This document shows positions 55,591-64,000 of a stretch of DNA of 64,000 bases, piece after piece. Position numbers and translations under genes: made by a program. The notes beneath the pieces are model-generated. The model saw only the letters and a list, made by a program, of their open reading frames with translations, did no database searches and was not told where the DNA came from. Where the stretch lies: positions 1,054,001 to 1,118,000 of the forward strand of contig JAHLMK010000001.1 of NCBI GenBank assembly GCA_019915135.1, given 5' to 3'. The number at the start of each line of letters is the position of its first letter. Within the stretch, counting starts at the first letter, position 1. The DNA comes from Strobilurus pachycystidiatus. Its lineage: Eukaryota > Basidiomycota > Agaricomycetes > Agaricales > Physalacriaceae.

Positions 55591-57216
55591 GGTCGGCGAA
55601 TGGAAAGTCTCAACTCGAAGGAATGATTTGTACCGACACGTATATTTGGCTCTGTTGTCAAATTCCGTAATCCGTATCCGCCGACGCCCGCGCCAACGCC
55701 GCGCCCACATTGAGTGCTGGAGACGCGCTCTCCCGCTCGCTACACAGTCCAGCCAGCAATCACCAGCTGTACAGTATCACTGCATCGTCACTGTTAATCA
55801 TCGGAAAGGAGTTAGCAATGGTCACGTTGTCGCCACCAATAGCGAGTCGCGTAATGAATATCATCTCAGTCGATCCCAGAACAAACGGAAAGCTCAATGT
55901 AGCATTTGGAACTGTTCGAGGCTCTCTGACAACCACGTATATATTTCCTGTTCACAGCAATACCGTTCCTACCACTGAAGGGGTACCCTCATGCCCGTCT
56001 GAGCTAAATGAACGCGTCTCTCCGTTCGTAACAATTCACATTGGTTGCCAGACGCAGGGCAGAGGTGATGGTGGAGGAGGTGCGAAGCAGAAGAACCGTC
56101 AATAATGACAGCACCTGATGAAGAGATGGATGAGGAGAATTCTAGGAAGGGGATGCGAATGAAGAAACCAACCTTCGATACCCGGGCAAGACAACATGGG
56201 ATAACTGAGTGCATGAGACACTAATAGTAGCGGCGATCTGCATCAAGGTCCCAACCACTAGAAGCCTATCTTCGAGTGCGTCCGGTGCACGATATGAGCG
56301 GTCCTCTCAAGGTCCCGCGACACATAACGGTCTTCTTTTCCGAACATGTCACAGGGAAGGCGGTGGCTAGGACACCGAAACAAGGCGCTGGCACCGTGTT
56401 CCCAGGCGTCTATCTCCAGCACGAGTCATCCATCCGACGGACTGCTCGATTGAGCTGCACTTAGCCCCGACGATCTACGCGCAACACGCGTGTCGGACGG
56501 CGAGCACACAGCTCCGCCCAAATGAGCATGTGTGACCAGCGCAGGCATACAGCCTCCCGGAGCGCAATCCAGCGCGCCACAATGCCGATGAGAACCCCGA
56601 GGCGCGTGGATGCACTCAAGTCGCCGTCTTGCCTCAGGCGCGGACTACAGTGCGATCAACACTCGCGATTACGCGTCGGTTATCCAAGCGATACAATGTG
56701 CCATATAGTTTCCAGGAAGGAAATCCTGACGTAGACTCTAGAGTGCCGATTCTCCATCACGGACTCTGTGCATCATTGATAATCAGCGACTCGGAAAGGG
56801 AGATCTCGACCTCATGATACTACACACTAAGCGCATATGTTCCGATGCTAGAAGTAGACATGAGCGAGACAAATGGAACAAGAACTGTCGGTCAGGAAAT
56901 TGGTTCTGAACAGGGAAACAGAGGTAAATATAAAATGCGAGTCTGTCTCTTGCCTTTGAACAATTCCGAAAGCGTCCGGTTTCCAAAGGACAAGTACGGT
57001 TGCAGTGAGTCCACCATTACTCCTCCCTTGTCATTCAGTCGATGCGATGGGTGTAGGAAAGTTAGTGTCATCCCTCTACAGCACGGACAACGCGAAACGT
57101 GATCGGTACCGGTGCGTGCCCTTCTTTTTTCTCTCTCACCACGATGTTCACCGAAACCTTTGTTTCAGCACTGGCAAATACTGGCGCTCACCTGAACTCC
57201 TGCTGCCCAATCAACT
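55591..57216. other. Intergenic region
   Basis: 1.6 kb between the divergent methyltransferase and F-box genes. No gene is supported: the open frames at 55571-56105 and 56522-57102 lack motifs and consistent splicing. Confidence 0.5.
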
Positions 57217-58487
57217 ATGGTTGTCCCCGTGCTCCCGGCAGAAATCATCGAGGACCATATCATCGATAAACTCTCCGGCCACCCACCTTCACTCGAAGCC
57301 TGTGCATTGGTCTGCCGGGCATGGCTGCACGCCTCCCAGAAGAGGTTATTCTCCCGCGTAGAACTGAGCGGCGCCGAGGAAATTACAGGAGCTAGGATGT
57401 GCAACAATTTCAACGCGTTGCTGAGGGTGTCGCCTCATGTTGCGCCATACGTCTCTAGGTTACACATCGCCGACGGGATGCACAACCGCAGGTGGATGAC
57501 GCAGTCGAGACAATCCTTGTCGAGCGTCCTTCCCAAGCTAGTCAATATCGCTACCGTCGAAATCAGCTTCGCTAGTCTCTCGTGGAGTGAGGCGTCCTCC
57601 TTACGCGATGTATTGCGCGCACTCTTCCGCCAGCCCAAGATCCGTCGGCTCACCATCCGCGGCCTCGCTTTTCTGCCTGGCTGGGACGAGCTGTTCCACT
57701 TGTTGAATGGCTGTCGGGCAAATCATGTTCTTCTCTATGCCGTCACTCTTGATCCGGCCTCCAGAGCCAAAGCCTCTCGCCGCCGCAGGGGACCAGCTGT
57801 ACAACGTCCGAGATCGACAATAGAGTGTCTCGAGACGAATAGCTCCCTGCAAGATCTCGAGGACTTTGCATTCTGGGCTGACAACCCCAGCGCACTCGTC
57901 GACATTTCGAACCTACCCAAGTTCTCCTTCGACGTCATGGACGTTGAGGATCTCGGCGGCTGCAACGCCATTCTCCAGGCGCAAGCTTTCAGAGCTCTAG
58001 GAATTTTCGAGGTCGTCATAGAAAACACCCAGAGTAAGGAGATCTTCGCCATATGCATTCAGTGATTTGCCAAGGCTGATTGCCGTTCCCAGGTTTTAGG
58101 CACGTCGTGACCACGGAGTTAGATTTTAGTCGAGTCCGCCATGTCCAATTGAGCGTCAGAGAGATACCTTTCAGCTGGACAGACTTCGGAAACGTGCTGC
58201 GATGGTATACCCACGTCTTCGAGACTTCTCAAAGTGACTCCATCGAAGAGGTGACCCTGACATGCGTTCAGTGGGCCCGCGTCAATCAGAACCTCGACGA
58301 GCAGCTCAGCCGCTGGCATGCCCTGGACCGCGCATTGGCGCAGACGACTCGGAACCTCCGCACAGTTTACCTGAGGACTGAGAGCGAGTTTCTCGAGGAC
58401 GTGAGGGAGGGCAGGGTCTTCCTGCAGGATCACGTCGGACAAATGTTTCCTGTGCTTCACGACCGTGGCATTGTACATCGGCTGTGA
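57217..58487 (+). CDS. F-box-like protein
   Basis: Two exons (57217-58033, 58093-58487; donor gtaagg, acceptor cccag) encode 403 aa. The N-terminus VLPAEIIEDHIIDKLSGHP...LEACALVCRAWLHASQKRLFS is a typical basidiomycete F-box-like domain ('LP.E....I.D.L......L..C.LVCR.W'). The remainder has leucine-rich repeats of the kind used for substrate binding (KIRRLTIRGLAFLPGWDELF, FSRVRHVQLSVREIPFSW). Unlike the F-box pair near 41-51 kb it lacks the N-terminal CDTC motif and belongs to a different subfamily. Confidence 0.75.
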
Positions 58488-59800
58488 AGCATGTGAAGGG
58501 TGAGATGTCTCACTGTTCGAAACCAGACCCAGGAACTGAATTTTGTGACGGATCCAGCCACGAAGCTCTTGAACTTTTTGAAGAAGGCAAGGATTTAGGA
58601 CAGGAATGAGGAATGAAACTGGAGGTATGGACTCTTAGCGGGAGTTATCTGAACAATTGTACTATCACCATCAGAACCAGAACACGGAATTCTACGTTGC
58701 ACTCGAGACGAAGAAACAGATGCGGCACACATATAAATAACGAGGTAACTACGATTACCCCTCCTCCTATTCCTCGCCGTGGTTCAGTAACCGCGCTCTG
58801 TCAATAAGTTTCGAATTCGAACACTAACGCCACAACACAAGGGAACGTCAGAATTTTGAGTTATTCAAAATCTTAATTGTGCGTTAGGAGTCAATGCTAA
58901 ATCGTTCGAAGGCCGATGCCACTGCCTAATCCTTGGGCAATTTGCTTGCACGGTGCCATGGCCAAGCTGCAACGTTCAAGGTTAAATGCCCTGAATCCTC
59001 TTTGGCGCGCAATATCCTCACTGATACGCGCACTATGTTTTGAATTTTCCGCATGTTGGGGCTAGCGTAGGCTAAATCAAGTCGAGATCCCGCTGTCACT
59101 CCCTGGTCACTCCGGTACGACAACTGGCATCAACGCTGTATTGCGATACCGAACGCCGCCGATAGCCCAGTGTGTGTCATCGGCGCCGGCAGCGTTCTGA
59201 GTGAGCGCTATATGAGCATACCAGTATCCTTACGCGTCTGGGTGCAGGAGACTGTGATTGAAAAGGAGGAGGATCACTGGAAGTATTCTGGAGCCTTGAA
59301 CAGTGGGAGGTCATACAGTAAACCAAGGAAAAAAGTGCCCGAAGGGTAACCTATCATTCCGAGCAAATGGCCAGAGACAACTTGAAGTAGGAGACGTGTG
59401 GTGTGTGTGTTCAGTGACTCAAACTGTAGGATCTACATTCAAGCTTTGTCAACCTGACCGACCACTTTGCGTCGAAGACCATACGCGATGTTCAAGCGAC
59501 ATTTTGGGGCAGAGGAAAGACGTCCTTATGCGGTCCGTTGCAGTGACACATTGCGATACATATACGGAATCCGAATCGAGCTCAGTGGGGTGAAAATAGG
59601 CTTCAATATTGTATTGAGGAGATGTGGCGCACTTTAATATCTATTTCAACTTCAGTCTCAGGCTCTTCTCGGACTGTGAGCAATGAACATGGTTGTGACT
59701 CCGAACTCGACGGCCGAGTCTCGAGTCTCGACGTCCCTCTCGCAAAATGGAAAATTCTTAGCTGAATCGACGATCGTGAACAAAAAGGAGAAAAGGTAAT
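58488..59800. other. Intergenic region
   Basis: 1.3 kb without a supported gene between the F-box-like gene and tRNA-Lys. Confidence 0.5.
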
Positions 59801-59892
59801 AGCCCACCGCGAGGGTCGAACTCGCAGCCTTCAGATTGACCATTTGCCATGCCTTAAAAGTCTGACGCTCTATCCGATTGAGCTAGGCGGGC
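59801..59892 (-). tRNA. tRNA-Lys (anticodon UUU) with an intron
   Basis: Minus strand. Acceptor GCCCGCC pairs with GGTGGGC (one G-U); the D arm is GCTC...GAGC; the anticodon stem TCAGA/TCTGA surrounds loop CTTTTAA (anticodon TTT); the T arm GCGAG-TTCGACC-CTCGC is perfect. An intron of about 18 nt lies after the anticodon loop's position 37. The 3' end (CCCTCGCGGTGGGCT plus CCA) is exactly complementary to the Ty3/gypsy primer-binding site at 18699-18716. It is divergent from YIF1, about 97 bp away. Confidence 0.92.
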
Positions 59893-59988
59893 AACAAGTG
59901 AGGCTGACTGCGTGTTGCCATGTGTCTGTGAGCTTCCCATCCGCCGCCTGTGATCGGGCGCGTGCATTGCTTGATTCACGACATCGAC

Positions 59989-61235
59989 ATGAACTTTGGG
60001 TCTGCCTCTCATTCTCCGCCGCCGCTGCGCCATCCTGTCCCGACGCACCCTGCGTACATCCCGGAGCCGCCCGTGACGCCTGGCTCACCAGACGGCTACC
60101 AGCGCTTCTCCTCATCACCGCAGCCTCCCCAGCAGCACCAGCAGCACCAGCCACTACCTGCGCAAGGCTACTCCCAATCTGTACCCGCCTACTCGCACTA
60201 CCAGCCGCCCGTCCCACCCAATCCAACCGCAGGATTTGTGCCACAACCGCATGCTCAGCAGCAACATCCTGGCGTTGACTTTTCGAGATGGGGCGTGGAC
60301 GATGCGACTGCGCGTCTGGGCATGCAGCTCGGCAACAGCGCGGTTGCAGCAGGCCAGGAATACGTGCAGAAGAACGTGCGTCGATTGCGCTTTCTGGCCA
60401 TTCCGCGCATCTCACCTTGACGGCTCTCAGCTTGGTGGCTTCGTTCCCTTGACAGGCCTCAAGCACCGCTTCAATGTCAGCAATCTCTATGTCATCAAGA
60501 AGCTGCAGCTCGTAGTCTTTCCTTGGCGCCACAAACCCTGGTCGCGCAAGGTCATCCGCTCCGAACAAGGCGTGGCTGAATGGTATCCGCCGAGAGACGA
60601 CGTGAACAGCCCGGACCTCTATATTCCCAGTGCGCTAGCCTTCTCCTTCCTCATTCTTGCTGAAGTTCATGCAACTTCCAGTCATGGCCATTGTCACATA
60701 TGTCTTGGTCGCAGCATTCCATTCCGGACTACAAGAACGGTTCCATCCCAAGGTGCTCGGCGAATTAGCATCGGCTTCCTTTGCTGTAGTCTTGGTCGAT
60801 TTTGGTTTTGTCTACCTCGGCTGCTATTTCCTCAATATCCAGGGATCAAGTCAAGCTCTTGACATCATCGCATATTCGGGGTACAAATTTGTTGGGTAAG
60901 CTTCTTTTCCAGTCAACATCCTCGGTCTCTGAGCTCAGGACAGCGTGATTTCCACCATCATGGCTGGCTTCCTTCTCGGTCGCACGCTTTGGCTGCTCGT
61001 ATTCTTGTATTTCTTCCTGGCAAATGCTTTCTTCCTAGTGCGTAGCAATGACGAATGCCGATTCGGTTTGACTCACCCTTACCAGCTTCGTTCGCTGCGC
61101 TCCCTTGTCTTGCTTGACCCAGCAACTGCTGGGACCGCCACCATCAGCCCAGCGTCCCGTAGACGGCGGATCACGTTCTTGTTTTTGGAAGCAGTTCTTC
61201 AGATCTTTTATATGGGGATTCTTGTTCGCGTGTAA
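59989..61235 (+). CDS. YIF1: Yif1 family ER-Golgi transport protein
   Basis: Multi-span membrane protein that pairs with Yip1 on COPII vesicles and Golgi membranes. Five exons (59989-60375, 60431-60629, 60682-60895, 60944-61037, 61086-61235) encode 347 aa. The N-terminal 110 residues are Pro/Gln-rich and cytosolic. The family signature GQEYVQKN-LGGFVPLTGLKH, NVSNLYVIKKLQLVVFPW and RHKPWSR follows, then about five membrane segments (AIVTYVLVAAFHSG, FAVVLVDFGFVYLGCYFL, WLLVFLYFFLANAFFL) and the end LEAVLQIFYMGILVRV. The exon 2/3 border (A|TC giving PIMAIV) was chosen by homology. Appears intact. Confidence 0.9.
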
Positions 61236-61373
61236 GTACTACGATGTAATGCTATTCTGCCCCGTGTCGTCTTTGTGTGAAGCATCGACTTCCCATCTCC
61301 CCCTAAACGACACATTCCCGCAGTCTTATATATAAACGCCCAATCTCCAGCTCGCGTCTTTCGACAGCCCATC

Positions 61374-62388
61374 ATGTTCGTCCGCACTAGTCTTGTTGAT
61401 CGATGCTCCCTCATTAGACTATCACGCACTTTCACTTCTTCCTCGATCGTTCACCGTACTGCTATCGTGACAGGTGCTGGTCAAGGAATGTCAGTCTCTC
61501 TTCAAATCGTTTTCGACGCCGGTCAAATGACCACTTGGCCAGCGGTAAATCGATTGCTTTACGGCTAGCACACGATGGCTTCGATGTATGTGTCAATGAC
61601 CTTCCAGATAACAGCTCGATGGTGGAAGATGTAAGTTTCATCTCCCCCCTTGGAAGTTTCTCACCTCTGACGATGTGTAGGTGGTCCGTGAAATCAAGCT
61701 GAAAGGCCGAAACGCTGCATCTGCGTTTTGTGATGTCAGCAACAAGTCAGACGTCCAGGTTCTGGTGCAGACGTCGGTCGACGAGTTGGGACCTCTGGAT
61801 GTAATGATTGCGAATGCCGGCATTGCCCAGGTTAAGCCGATCTTGGAGCTCACAGAGGCGGACCTTGAGAAGACGTTTGCGACTAACATCTATGGCGTGT
61901 TCTTCTGCAACTCTATCGCTGCCAAGCAGTTCATCAAGCAAGGCAACGGCGGGAAGCTCATCAATGCTTGCAGGTCAGTCCTTACTATGTGACCACTATC
62001 GTAGATCGACCACTCATTCAAAGTGGAACCTAGTGTCGGCGCTTACAAAACCATGCCGTTGAGCTCACACTATTGTGCGTCGAAGGCTGCAGTACGCAGC
62101 CTCACCCAAGCCTTTGCCCTTGAGCTCGCGCCACACAAGATCACCGTCAACGCATACGCGCCAGGAATCATTCGGACGAACATGTGGGAAAGGTCTGCCG
62201 AAGCTATGAGCAAACTAAACGGGTTAACAACGATTGAAAACCTCAAGCGGTATGCAGATTTGATTGCGTTGGGCAGGGCTGGCGTTCCGGAGGATGTGTC
62301 GAATACAGTGTCGTACCTCGCTGGTCCCGATTCCGACTACATGACTGGACAGACACTTCTCATCGACGGTGGTATCGTGTTCAGCTGA
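61374..62388 (+). CDS. Short-chain dehydrogenase (diacetyl/acetoin reductase-like)
   Basis: NAD(H)-dependent SDR of the butanediol dehydrogenase-like group. The start MFVRTSLVDRCSLIRLSRTF looks like a mitochondrial presequence, then TAIVTGAGQGIGKSIALRLA (across an intron at 61489) binds the cofactor. VIANAGIAQVKPILELTEAD, LINACSVGAY (Ser region, split by the intron at 61974) and the catalytic YCASKAAVRSLTQAF are intact; VNAYAPGIIRTNMWE and GQTLLIDGGIVFS close the fold. Four exons with donors gtcagt and gtaagt. A decayed copy follows at 62686. Substrate not determined from sequence. Confidence 0.82.
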
Positions 62389-62685
62389 ACATCGAGATGA
62401 TCTATGGAATACTTGTAAGTCGGTTTCTGTCCCGGACACCATCACAGTCGACTAAAGCCTCTTCAGAATTATACCATGCCTGTATATGACTCATGCACCA
62501 TATGGGCAACTCACTCGCGTCGATGCAATAGCCTAACTCAGCTTGAAGTTTGAAAGTGTGAGCGAGCTACGCCATATCGCTTTTACCACTGCGATGCCGT
62601 CGACCGACCTTCAACTTCTGAACGCTTTCGGCTGCTAGCTAGGAGTCCAAGCGCAGCGTACGACCTCATGCCCTTTCCCACCACC
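62389..62685. other. Short gap between SDR and its decayed copy
   Basis: Nothing recognisable besides the 3' flank and the former promoter of the pseudogene. Confidence 0.4.
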
Positions 62686-63300
62686 ATGTCACTTGTCTCC
62701 CGTATCAACCTACGCCCTCTGGCTCGATCTCAAACGTTCACTTCTAATTATGACAGCAGCGCAGTGCAATTGTAACAGGCGCTGTACAGGGCATGCTGGT
62801 CTTTCTTTGACGACCTGTAATTCCAACGCACTTATTCCTTCTTCCTCAGTGATAAAGCTGTTGCGATACGACTTGCCACCGATGGTTTTGATGTGTCGTC
62901 AATGACATGCCGAGCTGTGTAGCCATGGTTCACGAAGTGGGGTCTCATCTTAAGCTGCATCTTCGGCTCGTCTCCACTTCCAAAGTTCATTATGTTCAGT
63001 AGCGTGGCACCGAGATCAGGACGAAAGGCCCGAGGGCGTTGCTTGCGTTGGGCAATGTCAGTCAACACTCGAATGTCAAAGCCCTGGTCGAGGCGTCGGT
63101 GAGTCAGCTGGGATCGCTGGACGTCATGTCGCCAATGCATGCATCGTACCCGCCAAACCGATTCTGGAGATGACGGGAAGGCCGACCTCAATGAGATGTT
63201 AACGTTCATCACCAATTCACGCGGTGTATTCTTGTAGTATGACCCCCTTGCCGCTAAGCAGTCCATCGAGCAAGGAAGCAGTAGTATTGACCGACTTTGA
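62686..63300 (+). pseudogene. Decayed tandem copy of the SDR at 61374-62388
   Basis: An ATG at 62686 opens MSLVSRINLRPLARSQTFTS, parallel to the N-terminus of the intact gene, but a stop follows in the cofactor-binding region. Later blocks appear in other frames: DKAVAIRLATDGFDV (near 62850), NVSQHSNVKALVEASVSQLG (near 63055), AKPILEM (near 63150) and GVFL...LAAKQSIEQGS (near 63225-63280). The C-terminal third, including the catalytic YxxxK region, is missing. Several frameshifts plus the truncation make it non-functional. Confidence 0.72.
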
Positions 63301-63385
63301 CCACAATGTGGACCTCTCGACAATTCATTAGGTAGAAAAACTGTAGCATTGCCAAATCATCAACTTGATATATATTTTTTTTTTT

Positions 63386-63632
63386 GGATGCACGCTTGAC
63401 GGTGCTTGCACCGTCAGTTATCCTCAAAACGATATCACCGTTTTGACGGACAGACGTGGGTAGTGAGAAGGGGAGGTCGGGTCAAAATGCGTTGACGCAC
63501 ACGGTACTAGACCGTAGTGTGGGACTCGGACTAGCATCCTGGAGAAGAGACCCCAGGAATGTTGCTAGCCCACTACCCACTAAAACCCCGACCGGCCCTG
63601 ACTGGGCGCGTGCTCCCCCTTCTCCCCGTTCA
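63386..63632. repeat. Hairpin-rich element of unknown type
   Basis: A T-run (63375-63385) precedes GGAT...ATCC enclosing TGACGGTG-CTTG-CACCGTCA (63397-63416), then TCAAAACG-ATATCAC-CGTTTTGA (63424-63446). GTGGGTAGTG (63456-63465) has its complement CACTACCCAC at 63571-63580, and GGTCGGG (63475-63481) has CCCGACC near 63587. No open frame. It could be a foldback/MITE-like or Helitron-like end or a structured RNA. Confidence 0.4.
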
Positions 63633-63640
63633 GAATGAAT

Positions 63641-64000
63641 TGCAATTTTATTCCATGTGTTGATTACGAGGGTTCTGGGTATGGCGTTATTTCCGTACTT
63701 CGCCTTGTTTACCATCGCAAAATCTGTACTGCTGTGCTTTTACAGCGCTTTCGGAAATAAAATGGAATCGCCGTTACAATCGTTTTGATGCTTGGCCTTG
63801 TTTACATCGGAGGCTGGCCTGCCGAAGTGTGCCCCGAGCTGCTTGATACCCAGCATGTAACTGAGCATACAAGTATACCCTCTGTAACTGTGTCTGGGCC
63901 ATGAGTTGGTGCTTTGAGCGTATCATACTTTTCACCCCAAGGTTCAATGTGCACTAATTTCCATCATCAGTACAAAGTATAAGTACACCAATCTCTCGCC
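63641..64000. other. Right end of the window, no feature seen
   Basis: AT-rich non-coding sequence with no recognisable gene. Confidence 0.4.

Noticed and set aside
1..64000. CRISPR arrays, bacterial operons or riboswitches
   Set aside because: Spliced genes and basidiomycete families show nuclear fungal DNA; no regularly spaced repeats were seen.

Overview
The window looks like nuclear DNA of a filamentous basidiomycete (Agaricomycete type). The evidence is short GT-AG introns of about 45-70 nt in nearly every gene, an intron-bearing tRNA-Lys, several F-box proteins of the 'PPELLGEIF' type, a sphingolipid C9-methyltransferase and fungal housekeeping genes (UTP22, YIF1, an SPX-type phosphate transporter). 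Exon structures were read by hand from splice sites and frame continuity. No database search was run.

Layout. 1-14.7 kb holds the tail of an unknown gene, an F-box gene, UTP22 (nine exons), a probable DNA-transposon remnant (TCAGAC-rich repeat patches around a hypothetical gene and a transposase-like fragment), a short-chain dehydrogenase (SDR) that has lost its catalytic lysine, and a broken hypothetical gene. 14.8-36.9 kb is a three-level transposon nest. A short inverted-repeat element (140-bp arms) is interrupted by a non-coding LTR element (1551-bp LTRs, TSD TCTGA), which is itself interrupted by a 16.6-kb Ty3/gypsy-like element (1695-bp LTRs, TSD GCGG). 37-40.7 kb has an RNase H gene with a frame break, a hypothetical nuclear-type gene and an SDR. 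41-51 kb has an F-box gene, a Cys-rich (RING/IBR-like) protein, a PHO91-type transporter and an inverted, decayed copy of the F-box gene. 51-64 kb has a fucosyltransferase-like membrane protein, sphingolipid C9-methyltransferase, another F-box gene, tRNA-Lys(UUU) head-to-head with YIF1, an SDR with a decayed tandem copy, and a hairpin-rich element at the end.

The most unusual object is the Ty3/gypsy element at 16999-33608. Gag is followed by a protease ORF through a TGATG stop/start overlap, and then by RT-RNase H-integrase through a GGGTTTT -1 slippery site. Its primer-binding site matches 18 nt of the 3' end of the tRNA-Lys(UUU) encoded later in this window. Beyond pol it carries four cargo genes: a spliced 654-aa sense gene, and three spliced genes (317, 162 and 253 aa) on the opposite strand with their own TATA boxes. 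The antisense block is bracketed by a perfect 17-bp duplication of the polypurine-tract region, which suggests how it was captured. Antisense introns would not be removed from the genomic RNA, so such cargo can be copied through reverse transcription intact. The three differences I saw between the LTRs imply a very recent insertion.

The host genes are unrelated housekeeping or family genes and do not form a visible cluster.
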